Shown one piece after another: positions 25,044-34,895 of a stretch of 64,000 nucleotides of DNA. The DNA is taken from contig JAZNTW010000001.1 in assembly GCA_045591925.1 (NCBI GenBank), forward strand, positions 124,001 to 188,000, in the 5' to 3' direction. Position numbers and translations under genes: made by a program. Under the pieces are notes generated by a model. The model had not been told where the DNA came from and searched no databases. It saw nothing but the letters and a program-made list of their open reading frames with translations. Origin of the DNA: Firm-04 sp045591925 (lineage in GTDB: Bacteria > Bacillota > Clostridia > Oscillospirales > Ruminococcaceae). How positions within the stretch are numbered: the stretch's first letter is position 1; every line of letters starts with the position of its first letter.

Positions 25044-25197
25044 GCGAATTACAGAGAAAATGCCAATGCGATACACAGAAAGAATTTGCCCCCGAAAAAC
25101 ATGGAAATCGGCGTGAGTATAGCATCCTGTAAACGAAAGAATGCTGATTTGAAATTTGTGCAAAAAAGAGAAAATCAAGCGATTACATGAAAACGTC

Positions 25198-25226
25198 TTG
25201 CATAGATTTTTGAAATGTGCTATACT
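25198..25226 (+). promoter_or_regulatory. Promoter of the Wzz-like gene
   Basis: -35 TTGCAT (25198-25203), 17-bp spacer ending TGC, -10 TATACT (25221-25226). A small hairpin (TGCCC...GGGCA) lies in the leader at about 25237-25253. Confidence 0.75.
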
Positions 25227-25284
25227 TATTATATAATGCCCATAAGTGGGGCATTGGGAATTTTGGAAAAACGGAGGCTAATCA

Positions 25285-26817
25285 ATGTCAGAGCAGAATG
25301 TGAATTTGATCCTCAAACAAGAAGAAAAGCATGAGGAAGAGGTTGTCGTATCTTTTTCAGCCATTATTCGGAATCTGAAAAGATACCTGAGTATCTGGTT
25401 GTTGGTTTCGGTGATCATCGGCGGCCTGATTGCCGGTGTCAGCGTATTCTTCCGCACAACATCCATTACGCCTGTCCGCGCGATCGTCAGCTTTACGCAT
25501 GATGGCATTGAAAAGGGTAAAAATCCGGATGGCACCGATTTTGATCCGAACCAGCTGAAGTCTCCTGAGGTCATTAACGAAGCCCTCAAAGCCTGCAATA
25601 AGGAACTGGATTTGTTAGAGGCAGTTCGCCGCGGTATTGAGATCGAGGGTATTATTCCGGAAAATGCGTATCAGCGTATGAATACCTATAAAAATGTCTA
25701 CGAAACTGCTTCAAGCGGGCAGCTTTCGGCAGCGCAGGCAATGCTGGATGTATCTTGGGTTTCTACGCAGTATAATGTCAAGTTTAATTATAAAGATACC
25801 GGAATCAACCGTGCAGATGCAGTGCAGATCCTCAATGCAATGCTTGAATCTTACCGTGATTATTTCTTCCGTCAGTACGGCTATAATGAAGCGTTCGGTA
25901 ACAATCTGAGCGCAATGGATTATAAAGATTACGATTATGCGCAGGCTGTCGATATGTTCCGTACACAGCTGAAAAGTCTGAGTCGCTATGTCAGCAATAT
26001 TTCGGCAGATGATACCTCGCGCTTCCGTTCCACCGAGACGGGCTATACCTTCGCTGACCTGAAGGATGCAATCAGCTCGATCCAGACGCTTGATCTGGAC
26101 CTCATCTCCTCTTATCTGAATGTAAACAATGTCTCCAAGGATAAAGAGCGTTTGCAGACCTATTATGAGTGGCGCATCGAAAATTTGGAGCTCGAACGGA
26201 AAACCAATAAGGAAGCACTTGCTGCTGTTGAGGCTGCATTTAAAGCGTACGAAAAGGATCAGGTCATCGTGTTCAGCGACAGCGTCGCGAATACAGAGAC
26301 AACCGTTTCCTCTGAGGAATACGATAAGCTCATCAATCGCAAGCTCAGTGCACAGGCAACGCTTTCGGAAACCGACCAGAACATCGAATTCTATAAGCAG
26401 CGCCTTGCAACACTGAAGAAGAGCAATTCGACCGCTTCTAAATCAAAGAGCGAGCGTATTGAAAAAGATCTGGCGAAGCTGAAAGACAAGATCGACAATC
26501 TGATTGATATTGTGAACAGAACTGCGGACGATTACTACAGAAATGTTTCGCTCTCTGATTCCTATAACATTCTGGTTCCGGCGACCTCTGCTGTCAGCAC
26601 AACCATCAAGAGCGGTATTGAAAAAGCGATCGTTCCGATCATCGGTATCGAGCTGGTCATTCTGATGATTTACCTTGCAGTGGCTTTTGTAAGAGCACTG
26701 GTTGAGGAAACTCGTAAGCGCAATAAGCTGAAAGCTGTAGCGGTCGGCAACAATGATGCAGCAGCTGACGCACCGGCACCTGAACAGAACAAACAGAACA
26801 ATAAGAAGAAATCGTAA
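25285..26817 (+). CDS. Wzz-like polysaccharide chain-length determinant protein
   Basis: A 510-residue membrane protein with the polysaccharide co-polymerase layout: first transmembrane helix at about 39-57 (LSIWLLVSVIIGGLIAGVSV), a large outside domain with long coiled-coil-prone helices (about 270-440), and a second helix at about 452-475 (AIVPIIGIELVILMIYLAVAF). It ends in a short, charged, Asn/Lys-rich cytoplasmic tail. Such proteins set polymer length with Wzy. It has its own promoter and terminator and lies 2.5 kb beyond the polysaccharide operon. No CpsD-type tyrosine kinase is fused or adjacent. Confidence 0.75.
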   Translation: MSEQNVNLILKQEEKHEEEVVVSFSAIIRNLKRYLSIWLLVSVIIGGLIAGVSVFFRTTSITPVRAIVSFTHDGIEKGKNPDGTDFDPNQLKSPEVINEALKACNKELDLLEAVRRGIEIEGIIPENAYQRMNTYKNVYETASSGQLSAAQAMLDVSWVSTQYNVKFNYKDTGINRADAVQILNAMLESYRDYFFRQYGYNEAFGNNLSAMDYKDYDYAQAVDMFRTQLKSLSRYVSNISADDTSRFRSTETGYTFADLKDAISSIQTLDLDLISSYLNVNNVSKDKERLQTYYEWRIENLELERKTNKEALAAVEAAFKAYEKDQVIVFSDSVANTETTVSSEEYDKLINRKLSAQATLSETDQNIEFYKQRLATLKKSNSTASKSKSERIEKDLAKLKDKIDNLIDIVNRTADDYYRNVSLSDSYNILVPATSAVSTTIKSGIEKAIVPIIGIELVILMIYLAVAFVRALVEETRKRNKLKAVAVGNNDAAADAPAPEQNKQNNKKKS

Positions 26818-26830
26818 CAAGAATCAATAT

Positions 26831-26872
26831 GATCCGCACGGGGGATGAAGCCCTGTGCGGATTGTTTTTTTT
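26831..26872 (+). terminator. Terminator of the Wzz-like gene
   Basis: Stem ATCCGCAC...GTGCGGAT with an inner GGG/CCC, followed by TTGTTTTTTTT. Confidence 0.9.
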
Positions 26873-26900
26873 GAATGTCGATGGAAATGCGCTTTGGTGC

Positions 26901-26929
26901 TTGCATTTTTTTGATAAAAATGGTATACT
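26901..26929 (+). promoter_or_regulatory. Promoter of the recJ-rel operon
   Basis: -35 TTGCAT (26901-26906), 17-bp spacer ending TGG, -10 TATACT (26924-26929), nearly the same hexamers as the Wzz-like promoter. Confidence 0.75.
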
Positions 26930-26979
26930 AATAAAATAGGATACTTATCGGTTGATGAAGAAAGCAGGGGTGAAAAAAC

Positions 26980-29016
26980 TTGCTGAAACGATGGAAGATT
27001 GGCGAACCTGACAGCAAAATCGCAGAACAGCTTCGCCGAAAGGGAAGTATCTCGCAATTATGTGCAGAGATACTGGTTTCACGCGGCATCGAAAATGTAG
27101 AACGTGCGGCGGAAATACTGAATGTAGAAGAATTGAGCGACCCATTTTTGCTGAAAGATATGGATCGTGCGGCAGAACGCATTCTGGAAGCCGTGGACAG
27201 CGGCGAGCAAATCTGCGTTTATGGCGATTACGATTGCGACGGCGTGACTGCGACAGTCATGCTGACGGATTGGCTGCTCTGTGCAGGCGCTGAGGTAACA
27301 TGGTATATTCCAACACGCAAAGAGGGCTATGGAATGCGCGAGGAGCAGATACGCCGTCTGCATGACGAGGGCGTATCGCTGATTATCACCGTCGATAACG
27401 GCATTTCAGCGATTGAGGAGGCAAAGCTGATTCGAGAGCTTGGCATGGATTTGATTGTAACCGACCATCACCGTGCCGGAGATACCTTGCCGGAGGCAGT
27501 CGCAGTCGTTGACCCGTTTCGTCCGGACTGCACCTCGCCGTATAAGACGATCTGCGGCGCAGTTGTTGTGCTGAAGCTGATTTCTGCGCTGGATGGCGGC
27601 GAATGGAAGCCGGCGATGGAACAATTCGGTGAATTGGCTGCACTGGCAACGATTGCGGATGTGATGCCGTTGGAGGGCGAAAACAGATATATTGTGCAGA
27701 CCGGCTTACAGCTGCTTGCCAATACCGATCGGTTTGGTCTGATTGCTCTGATGGGCGTTTGCGGAATGAAGCCCGGTGAGCCGATTACCGCGCAGACAGC
27801 CGCTTTTCAGTTGATTCCACGCATCAATGCGGCAGGCAGATTTGCATCTGCGTCGATCGCTGCGCAGCTCCTTTTGACGGATAATTCGATAGATGCAAAG
27901 GCATTTGCCGAAGAAATTCATGCGCTGAATCAGGAACGCCGCGTGACGGAGCAGGAGATTGTTAATCAGATTTTGGATGAGATTCGGCGTGCGCCTGAGC
28001 TTCTGCACGCACGTGTATTGGTTTTTGCGGGAGAGGACTGGCACCACGGCGTCATCGGTATTGTTGCGGCAAGACTGATGGAACGCTTTGGAAAGCCGTG
28101 CTTTCTCATGGCAAGGGAAGCGGATGGCTTCCGTGGCTCGGCGCGCAGCTTTGGCGATTTCTCGGTGTTTGATTGCTTAAAAGAATGCGCTCCGCATTTG
28201 CTGCGTTATGGCGGACATACCGGCGCAGGCGGCTTTACCGTTGCAGAATCGGAAAAGGATGCGTTTTGTGCAGCCATTCAGGCATATGCGGCAGTACACA
28301 ATCCGGTGATGCCGGTCTTGACGGCAGAGGCGGTGCGCGCACTGGAACCGAAAATGCTGACGCCGGAGAATGTGGAGGGAATCTCCGTATTAGAGCCGTT
28401 TGGCATGGGGAATCCGAAGCCGCTATTTGTGCTGAATCAAATGCTTGTGACGGAGGTTCTGGCACTGTCGGGCGGTGTACATACGAAACTGCGGCTGCGC
28501 AGCGGCAATGTGCAGCATGAGGCGTTGATGTTCCGGATCAGACCGGAGGAAACCGGTATTTCGGTTGGAATGCAGATTGATGTGCTGATTTCTGCGGATG
28601 TCAAGGACTACATGGGCAGAAAATCGCTGACGCTTCGTGTGGAGGATTGGCGGCTGTCTCAGGCGGCGCAGGAGCAGGCAATCGCGGCGCAGGCTGCATA
28701 CGACACCTATTGCCGCGGAGAACCGCTTCCGGCACCGGCATATTACCAGAGAATGTGTCCGCACAGACAGGATTTGGTTGCGGTCTATCAGCTTGTGCAG
28801 CGGATGCCGATGACGATTTCGCAGATATGCACAACACTGAAAGATCAGGGTATGAACCGTTGCCGTGCCCGTATGATCGCGGATATTTTCAGAGAACTGA
28901 ATCTGCTCAGCTATGATGCTGTGACCGAGACGCTTGCAAAGTGCGAGGTGACGCAGAAGCGTGAGCTGAATGAATCCGAAGCATATCGGAAAATATATGC
29001 AATGACAGCGCAGTGA
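26980..29016 (+). CDS. recJ: Single-stranded-DNA-specific exonuclease RecJ
   Basis: A 678-residue DHH-family nuclease. DYDCDG (83-88) and TDHHRAG with DHH at 162-164 are the metal-binding motifs of the N-terminal DHH domain. A DHHA1 domain follows, with the RYGGHTGAGGF motif at about 408-418, then an OB fold (about 450-560). It degrades single-stranded DNA 5' to 3' in recombination and mismatch repair. The C-terminal ~100 residues are a clostridial extension. The start is TTG at 26980 with AGGGGTG upstream. It heads the recJ-rel operon. Confidence 0.93.
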   Translation: MLKRWKIGEPDSKIAEQLRRKGSISQLCAEILVSRGIENVERAAEILNVEELSDPFLLKDMDRAAERILEAVDSGEQICVYGDYDCDGVTATVMLTDWLLCAGAEVTWYIPTRKEGYGMREEQIRRLHDEGVSLIITVDNGISAIEEAKLIRELGMDLIVTDHHRAGDTLPEAVAVVDPFRPDCTSPYKTICGAVVVLKLISALDGGEWKPAMEQFGELAALATIADVMPLEGENRYIVQTGLQLLANTDRFGLIALMGVCGMKPGEPITAQTAAFQLIPRINAAGRFASASIAAQLLLTDNSIDAKAFAEEIHALNQERRVTEQEIVNQILDEIRRAPELLHARVLVFAGEDWHHGVIGIVAARLMERFGKPCFLMAREADGFRGSARSFGDFSVFDCLKECAPHLLRYGGHTGAGGFTVAESEKDAFCAAIQAYAAVHNPVMPVLTAEAVRALEPKMLTPENVEGISVLEPFGMGNPKPLFVLNQMLVTEVLALSGGVHTKLRLRSGNVQHEALMFRIRPEETGISVGMQIDVLISADVKDYMGRKSLTLRVEDWRLSQAAQEQAIAAQAAYDTYCRGEPLPAPAYYQRMCPHRQDLVAVYQLVQRMPMTISQICTTLKDQGMNRCRARMIADIFRELNLLSYDAVTETLAKCEVTQKRELNESEAYRKIYAMTAQ

Positions 29017-29096
29017 ACAGGCTGCGTTTGACCGCTTTATACATTGTGCGTAGAGATTCGTGGATATGTGTGACATGACAGAGAGGAGAGATTCCT

Positions 29097-31310
29097 ATGC
29101 CGGATTTTCATAATGAGACATATACGATAGATATGATTATCGCAAAGATTCTGACGGATGATCGGCAGTATGATATCAGCAAGCTGATTGCCGCGTATGA
29201 ATACGCAGCGCAGTGCCACGAGGGACAGATGCGTTCTTCGGGAGAACCGTATATCGTACATCCGGTTGCGGTTGCGTACATCTTGCTGGAGCTTGGTATG
29301 GATACCGATACGCTTTGCGCTGCGCTTCTGCATGATGTTGTAGAGGATACAGAGGCAACACGCGAGGATGTTCAAAAAAGATTCGGTCATGATGTTGCGA
29401 TGCTGGTCATGGGTGTGACAAAGCTCGAAAAAGTCCCGACCTTTTCCAAGGAGCAGCAGCAGGCGGAAAACGTCATGAAAATCCTGCTTGCGATGTCACA
29501 GGATATTCGTGTTATGATTATCAAGCTGGCGGACCGTCTGCACAATATGCGCACCTTGCAGTACCGTCCGGAGTACAAGCAGCATAATACTGCCTTTGAG
29601 ACGATGAATGTGTACGCACCGATTGCGCATCGTCTTGGCATTTCCTCAATACAGGAGCAGCTGGAGGACTGGTCTTTCTATTATCTGGATCCGTTTGCCT
29701 ATGAGGAAATCGAGAAACTGCTTGAAAATAAGAAAGAGGAACGAGAAGCGTTCATCAACCGAATCAAGGCGCGGATTGCCGAGCGAATTCAGTCTCTGGA
29801 TTTTGTTACGACGCCGCAGATTGACGGACGCGTCAAGAGCATATACGGCATCTATAAAAAGCTTTATATCAATCACAAAACGATTGATCAGATTTACGAT
29901 AAATATGCAGTTCGCGTCATCGTGACAACGATCAATGATTGCTATAGCGTGCTTGGTCTGATCCACGATATGTTCCGGCCGATTCCCAATCGGTTTAAGG
30001 ATTATATTGCGAATCCGAAAGCAAATGGCTATCAATCGCTGCATACGTCCGTGCTTGGCAGAGAGGGTATTCCGTTTGAGGTGCAGATTCGTACATGGGA
30101 GATGCACGCAAATGCCGAGTATGGCGTTGCGGCGCACTGGAAGTACAAGGAACGGATCGAGGGAAATTCGGTCATGGATACGCGCATTGCGTGGATTCGA
30201 CAGGTTCTGGAAACGCAGCAGGCAAGCGATGACCCTGAGGAGCTTGTTGCAACGATTAAGAACGATATTGCGCCGGATGATGTTGTCGTTATGACGCCGA
30301 AGGGTGAGCCGGTCAGTTTGCCGATTGGTTCAACGGTCATTGATTTTGCGTATCATATTCATACGCAGATCGGTCACAAGTGTTCCGGTGCAAAGGTGGA
30401 CGGCAAGATTGTCCAGCTTTCCTATCGCTTGAATACAGGCGAAATCTGCGAAATTCTGACCAGTAAGGATCCGAACAAGGGTCCGAATCGCAACTGGCTT
30501 GAGATCGTGCGGACAAATGAGGCACGTGCGAAAATCCGATCATGGTTCAAGCGTGAGAAGCGTCCGGAGAATATTGCTGCCGGAAAAGCAAGCATTGAAC
30601 GTGAATGCCGGCGTATGCACATTCAGTTGACACCGGAGCAGCTTTCGATGATTATTCGCGAAAATTTGCATCAGCCGAATTGTGAGACAGTGGATGATTT
30701 TTATGCGGCAGTCGGCTACGGCGGTATTTCTCTGGTCAAAACCATGCAGCGCATCCGTGAATTCTCTATCAAGCGCTTTGGCGCTTCGGAGCAGCAGACT
30801 CCCGTGCAGGATCAGCTTTCTGATTTGCGGAAGCCAACAAAAAGCAACACCGGAATTATTGTGGATGGCGTTGACAATGTTGAACTGAAGCTGGCGCGCT
30901 GCTGTTCACCGCTTCAGGGTGAGAAAATTGTTGGCTTTACGACAATGGGACACGGTATCACGATTCATAAACAGCAGTGTCGGAAATTTCAGGAGGCACT
31001 TGCGAAAAATGCGCCGGAGGAAATGGATCGCTGGGTTGCGGCAACATGGGCGTCCAATGTACCGGCCTCCGAAATGAAAGCGAATATTGAAATTCTCTGC
31101 GTCAACAGCATGACGCTGCTGAATGATGTTTCGCAGGTCATCGGAGATGCGCATCTGCCGGTTTCAAACTTTAATTTACATATGAAAAAGAATGGTGACG
31201 CGCTGATTCATGCAACGGTGCTGGTCAGCTCGCCGGAGCAGCTTGAAACGCTGCTGAATCGCCTGCGCACTGTCCGCGATGTGATTTCCGCAGACAGAGC
31301 AGCGTATTGA
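29097..31310 (+). CDS. rel: Bifunctional (p)ppGpp synthetase/hydrolase Rel
   Basis: A 737-residue stringent-response enzyme. The HD hydrolase domain is intact (HPVAVA at 55-60, LLHDVVEDT with HD at 79-80). The synthetase domain contains GRVKSIYGIYKK and NRFKDYIANPKANGYQSLHT; the RFKD form is the one associated with bifunctional Rel enzymes. TGS (about 400-460) and C-terminal ACT (about 660-737) regulatory domains follow. It makes the alarmone from GTP/GDP on amino-acid starvation and degrades it. It lies 80 bp after recJ with ribosome site GAGAGGAGAG. Confidence 0.95.
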   Translation: MPDFHNETYTIDMIIAKILTDDRQYDISKLIAAYEYAAQCHEGQMRSSGEPYIVHPVAVAYILLELGMDTDTLCAALLHDVVEDTEATREDVQKRFGHDVAMLVMGVTKLEKVPTFSKEQQQAENVMKILLAMSQDIRVMIIKLADRLHNMRTLQYRPEYKQHNTAFETMNVYAPIAHRLGISSIQEQLEDWSFYYLDPFAYEEIEKLLENKKEEREAFINRIKARIAERIQSLDFVTTPQIDGRVKSIYGIYKKLYINHKTIDQIYDKYAVRVIVTTINDCYSVLGLIHDMFRPIPNRFKDYIANPKANGYQSLHTSVLGREGIPFEVQIRTWEMHANAEYGVAAHWKYKERIEGNSVMDTRIAWIRQVLETQQASDDPEELVATIKNDIAPDDVVVMTPKGEPVSLPIGSTVIDFAYHIHTQIGHKCSGAKVDGKIVQLSYRLNTGEICEILTSKDPNKGPNRNWLEIVRTNEARAKIRSWFKREKRPENIAAGKASIERECRRMHIQLTPEQLSMIIRENLHQPNCETVDDFYAAVGYGGISLVKTMQRIREFSIKRFGASEQQTPVQDQLSDLRKPTKSNTGIIVDGVDNVELKLARCCSPLQGEKIVGFTTMGHGITIHKQQCRKFQEALAKNAPEEMDRWVAATWASNVPASEMKANIEILCVNSMTLLNDVSQVIGDAHLPVSNFNLHMKKNGDALIHATVLVSSPEQLETLLNRLRTVRDVISADRAAY

Positions 31311-31364
31311 GCTTGCATCATCCCACAAAACACGGAAAGGCAGAACCAAAGGAGAACATATTTT

Positions 31365-32009
31365 ATGTTGAATATCAAAAAATTACCGGTCGGAGAATTA
31401 GAAGCAAATTGCTTTTTGGTCTATGACAGCCAAAAGAATGCCGTGATCATAGACCCGGGCGCAGAGTCGGATACCATTCAGGCAGAAATTCAGTCGCTTG
31501 GGCTAAAGCCGCTTGCGATTTTGCTGACACACGCGCATTTTGACCATTTTTGCGCGGCTGCGGAAATCATTGAGACGCATCGGATTTCGCTTTATGTCCA
31601 TACGCTCGACAGCAAAACAGTTACCTCTGCGGAGTATTCGCTTGCCGTGCAGCTTGGATTCGGCGCGATGTACCGCAAGCCGGATGAGAACTATATCCGT
31701 ACATTTGAGGATAACGAAACGCTGAAATTCTCGGAGGAACTGGAATTTCTTGTGATCCATACCCCGGGGCACTCACCGGGCAGCTCCTGCTTCCGGCACG
31801 GGGATATTCTCTTTTCCGGCGACACGCTGTTCCGCGACGGTGTCGGCAGAATCGACTTTCAGGGCGGCAATATCCATGATATGCGCAAGTCGCTTGCACG
31901 CCTCGGCGCGCTGGAGGGTGACTGCAAGGTCTATACCGGTCACTACGCGGAGACAACGCTTGAACATGAGCGCACATTCGGGCATTATCTGATCCCGAGA
32001 AAGCTGTGA
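31365..32009 (+). CDS. MBL-fold metallohydrolase (glyoxalase II-like)
   Basis: A 214-residue metallo-beta-lactamase-fold hydrolase. The metal ligands are present in THAHFDH (about 57-63), HTPGHSPGS, FSGDTLF and TGHYAETT. Its length and the absence of the C-terminal glyoxalase II domain match the YcbL/GloC-type clostridial proteins that regularly follow rel. The natural substrate is unknown. Its stop overlaps the GNAT gene start (GTGA). Confidence 0.88.
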   Translation: MLNIKKLPVGELEANCFLVYDSQKNAVIIDPGAESDTIQAEIQSLGLKPLAILLTHAHFDHFCAAAEIIETHRISLYVHTLDSKTVTSAEYSLAVQLGFGAMYRKPDENYIRTFEDNETLKFSEELEFLVIHTPGHSPGSSCFRHGDILFSGDTLFRDGVGRIDFQGGNIHDMRKSLARLGALEGDCKVYTGHYAETTLEHERTFGHYLIPRKL

Positions 32010-32476
32010 ACACGGTCACATTGCTGCGCGCGGATGCATCCGATGCGGAACATATTTTGCAGATGCAGAAGGCATCCTTTGCACCGCTGCTGGAACGCTA
32101 TCAGGATTATGACATCAATCCGGCAAATGATACGGCTGATCGTGTCAGAGCGCGGCTGATGCAGCAGGAAACATATTACTATTATATAACGGTGGGCGGT
32201 GATGCTGTCGGCGCGATCCGCATTGTCGATGCAAAGGACGGCAGCCGCAAGCGCATCTCACCGCTCTATGTTCTGCCGCAGTATCAGAACCGCGGCTATG
32301 CACAGGCGGCATTGCGTGAAGCGGAGCGTCTGCACGGCGCGGAAAACTGGGAGCTGTCCACGATCATGCAGGAGCCCGGAAACTGTCACCTGTATGAGAA
32401 AATGGGCTATCACCGCACCGGAGCGCCGCAGGACGTCAACGAACACATGACGCTTGTGCAGTATGAAAAAGACTGA
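32006..32476 (+). CDS. GNAT-family N-acetyltransferase
   Basis: A 156-residue GNAT protein. The acetyl-CoA-binding motif A region is ISPLYVLPQYQNRGYAQAAL (about 88-107), with the Q-x-x-G-x-A/G signature, and EKMGYHRTG supports the C-terminal motif B. The GTG start overlaps the previous stop. Target (amino acid, peptide or small amine) unknown. It interrupts the frequent clostridial MBL-hemZ neighbourhood. Confidence 0.85.
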   Translation: MNTVTLLRADASDAEHILQMQKASFAPLLERYQDYDINPANDTADRVRARLMQQETYYYYITVGGDAVGAIRIVDAKDGSRKRISPLYVLPQYQNRGYAQAALREAERLHGAENWELSTIMQEPGNCHLYEKMGYHRTGAPQDVNEHMTLVQYEKD

Positions 32477-32522
32477 TGCTTCAGCAAATAAAATGATTTG
32501 AAAGAACGGAGGGCGGACTGCC

Positions 32523-33992
32523 TTGGTCATTCACACATACGGACACAGCCGCACCTATGAAATGGAGGCGCTGCTCAAGCTGTTCCGTCCGGCGGAGAAA
32601 TTCGCGTTTTCGACGGAGCCGCAGCCGCCTTTTGAAGATGAATTTTTTTCTGCGGTGCTGCTGCCGGCAGAGGGCGGACAGCGTCTTTCGTGCGCGGTAA
32701 AGATCGGTCGAGAAACACGCAGCAGCGAGAAAATTCTGCCGCCTGACATTCCGAACAATATCCTTGACCGCGAGATCTCCGGTCTGCTTTACCCGATGCT
32801 CTGCGAACTGACAGGGCTGCGTCCTGCGTGGGGCATGCTGACGGGTATCCGGCCGGTGAATCTGCTGCGGAAATTTGCGGAGCGCACCGGCAGCATCGAA
32901 CAGGCAAAGGACGACTTCCGGAATATCTGGCACGTGACCGAGGAGAAAACACGGCTTGCCACTGAGATTCTAGCGGTGCAGCAGCCGATTTTTGATGCCG
33001 CACCGAAAAACGGTGTTGGGATTTATGTTTCGATTCCATTTTGTCCGACGCGCTGCAAATATTGTTCGTTTGTCAGCAATTCGGTTGCGCAGATGGGAAA
33101 GCTGATTCCCGATTATTATAAATGTCTGTATCGTGAGATCGAGCTGGTCGGCAATATTGTTTCAGATTTCGGGCTGACCGTTGACAGCATCTATATTGGC
33201 GGCGGCACACCGACTTCCATCGACCTTTATCAGCCGCTGGACTGGCTGAACCAAAATTTTGCGGTTGGACAGCCGCTTCGGGAGTATACCGTTGAGGCAG
33301 GGCGGCCGGATACGATTACACGCGAAAATCTCTCGCATCTGCGGCAGTTTGGCGTTACGCGCATCTCGGTGAATCCGCAGAGCTTTCAGGACCATGTGCT
33401 GCAAGCGGCAGGTCGGCCGCATACCGCACAGGATGTTGTGGATAAATATTTACTGGCGCGTGAAATGGGCTTTGACAATATCAATATGGATTTTATTGCG
33501 GGACTTCCTGCCGATACGGTGCAGGGCTTCCGCGAGAGCATTGACCGTGCAGTTTCGCTTGACCCAGAAAGCATTACGGTGCATTGTCTCTCACTGAAAA
33601 AGGCTGCCGATTTTTATCAGAGTCTTTCCATGCCGGATGCGGATGCCGTCAGCGAAATGGTCGAATATGCGCAGAAAACATTGACCGCCGCAGGCTATCG
33701 CCCCTATTATCTCTATCGGCAGAAAAATATGGCGGCAAATCTCGAAAATGTCGGCTACGCAAAGCCGGGGTATGAGAGTGCCTATAATGTCATGATGATG
33801 GATGATTCGCAGACGATTCTCGGTATCGGAGCAGGTGCTTCGACCAAGGTGCTGGGTGGAAAACGCGGCATCGAACGTCTGACCGAATGCAAATATCCTT
33901 ATGATTATCTTGCACGATTTGACGCGCTGATGGAGGAAAAGGAGAAGCAGCTTCGAGCGCTGCTCGGCGGTGAAACGCATTTTATGAAATAA
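32523..33992 (+). CDS. hemZ: Oxygen-independent coproporphyrinogen dehydrogenase-like radical SAM protein HemZ
   Basis: A 489-residue radical SAM enzyme. The [4Fe-4S] cluster motif is C174-x3-C178-x2-C181 (IPFCPTRCKYCSF), followed by YIGGGTPTS and GFDNINMDFIAGLPADT. The N-terminal ~165 residues are the extension characteristic of HemZ. It is annotated in heme synthesis, but many anaerobes carry it without a full heme pathway, so the true role is open. It starts with TTG after ACGGAGGGCGG. TatD follows after 13 bp. Confidence 0.9.
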   Translation: MVIHTYGHSRTYEMEALLKLFRPAEKFAFSTEPQPPFEDEFFSAVLLPAEGGQRLSCAVKIGRETRSSEKILPPDIPNNILDREISGLLYPMLCELTGLRPAWGMLTGIRPVNLLRKFAERTGSIEQAKDDFRNIWHVTEEKTRLATEILAVQQPIFDAAPKNGVGIYVSIPFCPTRCKYCSFVSNSVAQMGKLIPDYYKCLYREIELVGNIVSDFGLTVDSIYIGGGTPTSIDLYQPLDWLNQNFAVGQPLREYTVEAGRPDTITRENLSHLRQFGVTRISVNPQSFQDHVLQAAGRPHTAQDVVDKYLLAREMGFDNINMDFIAGLPADTVQGFRESIDRAVSLDPESITVHCLSLKKAADFYQSLSMPDADAVSEMVEYAQKTLTAAGYRPYYLYRQKNMAANLENVGYAKPGYESAYNVMMMDDSQTILGIGAGASTKVLGGKRGIERLTECKYPYDYLARFDALMEEKEKQLRALLGGETHFMK

Positions 33993-34005
33993 TAAGAGGT
34001 TTGAT

Positions 34006-34782
34006 ATGACAACATATATTGACATCGGGCTGAACCTGTTTTGCAGGCAATTTCGCGACCCTGACCGCGTGATCGCAGACGCGGCAGCGGCGGGCGTTGC
34101 CTGTATTTTGACCGGCTCGAATCGAAAAGAAAGTGAAACAGTGAGCCGCTATGTGCAGACGCATGATTGCTATGGTACTTGCGGCATTCATCCGCACAAT
34201 GCAGATGATGCAAAGCCGGAGGACTTTATCCGGTTTCGTGAGATCATAGAGCAAAATCCGAAGATTGTTGCGGTGGGTGAGTGCGGTCTTGATTATGACC
34301 GGATGTTCTCGACAAGAGAAAATCAGCTTCGCTGCTTCGATCGCCACATTAAGCTAGCAGAGGAGCTGGAAAAGCCGTTGTTTCTGCATGAGCGTGATGC
34401 CTCAAAGGACTTTATTGCGCGGATGAAGCAGCATCCGGAGCAGTGCAGCCGCTCGGTTGTGCATTGCTTCACCGGTGACGCACAGACCCTCAAAGCCTAT
34501 CTCGATATGGGCTTTTATATCGGCATTACGGGCTGGATTTGTGACGACCGGCGTGGTATGGCACTGCGCGAGGCGGTCAAAATGATTCCTGCCGACCGTG
34601 TGATGATTGAGACAGACGCGCCCTATCTGACGCCGAAAAATGTCAAGGGACTCGGAAATGTCAATGTTCCGCAGAATATCCGCTATGTAGCAGCGGAGCT
34701 TGCGAAGCATATGAACATGGATGAAGCAGAGCTGACGGCGCAGGTTCTGGAAAATACACGCCGCTTTTTCCAGCTCGACTGA
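34006..34782 (+). CDS. tatD: TatD-family metal-dependent deoxyribonuclease
   Basis: A 258-residue TIM-barrel hydrolase. The N-terminus TTYIDIGLNLFCRQF is of the TatD-proper type rather than the DTHxH type of YcfH. TCGIHPHNA, GECGLDYD (metal-ligand Glu), FLHERDA, VHCFTG and IETDAPYL are all present. The family has 3'-5' exonuclease activity on single-stranded DNA and RNA. Last gene of the recJ-rel run. A G/C-rich inverted repeat at about 34790-34817 follows, without a clear T-tract. Confidence 0.88.
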   Translation: MTTYIDIGLNLFCRQFRDPDRVIADAAAAGVACILTGSNRKESETVSRYVQTHDCYGTCGIHPHNADDAKPEDFIRFREIIEQNPKIVAVGECGLDYDRMFSTRENQLRCFDRHIKLAEELEKPLFLHERDASKDFIARMKQHPEQCSRSVVHCFTGDAQTLKAYLDMGFYIGITGWICDDRRGMALREAVKMIPADRVMIETDAPYLTPKNVKGLGNVNVPQNIRYVAAELAKHMNMDEAELTAQVLENTRRFFQLD

Positions 34783-34826
34783 TTGTTCAGCGGCAGATTT
34801 TGGCGGCAAAATCCGCACAAATGTGC

Positions 34827-34855
34827 TTTACATTTTCATTGCTTTGTGCTATAAT
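34827..34855 (+). promoter_or_regulatory. Promoter of the YfhO-Nudix operon
   Basis: -35 TTTACA (34827-34832), 17-bp spacer ending TGC, -10 TATAAT (34850-34855). Confidence 0.8.
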
Positions 34856-34895
34856 AGAAACATATATTCCTGAATAGAAAAAGGTGGAGATACAA

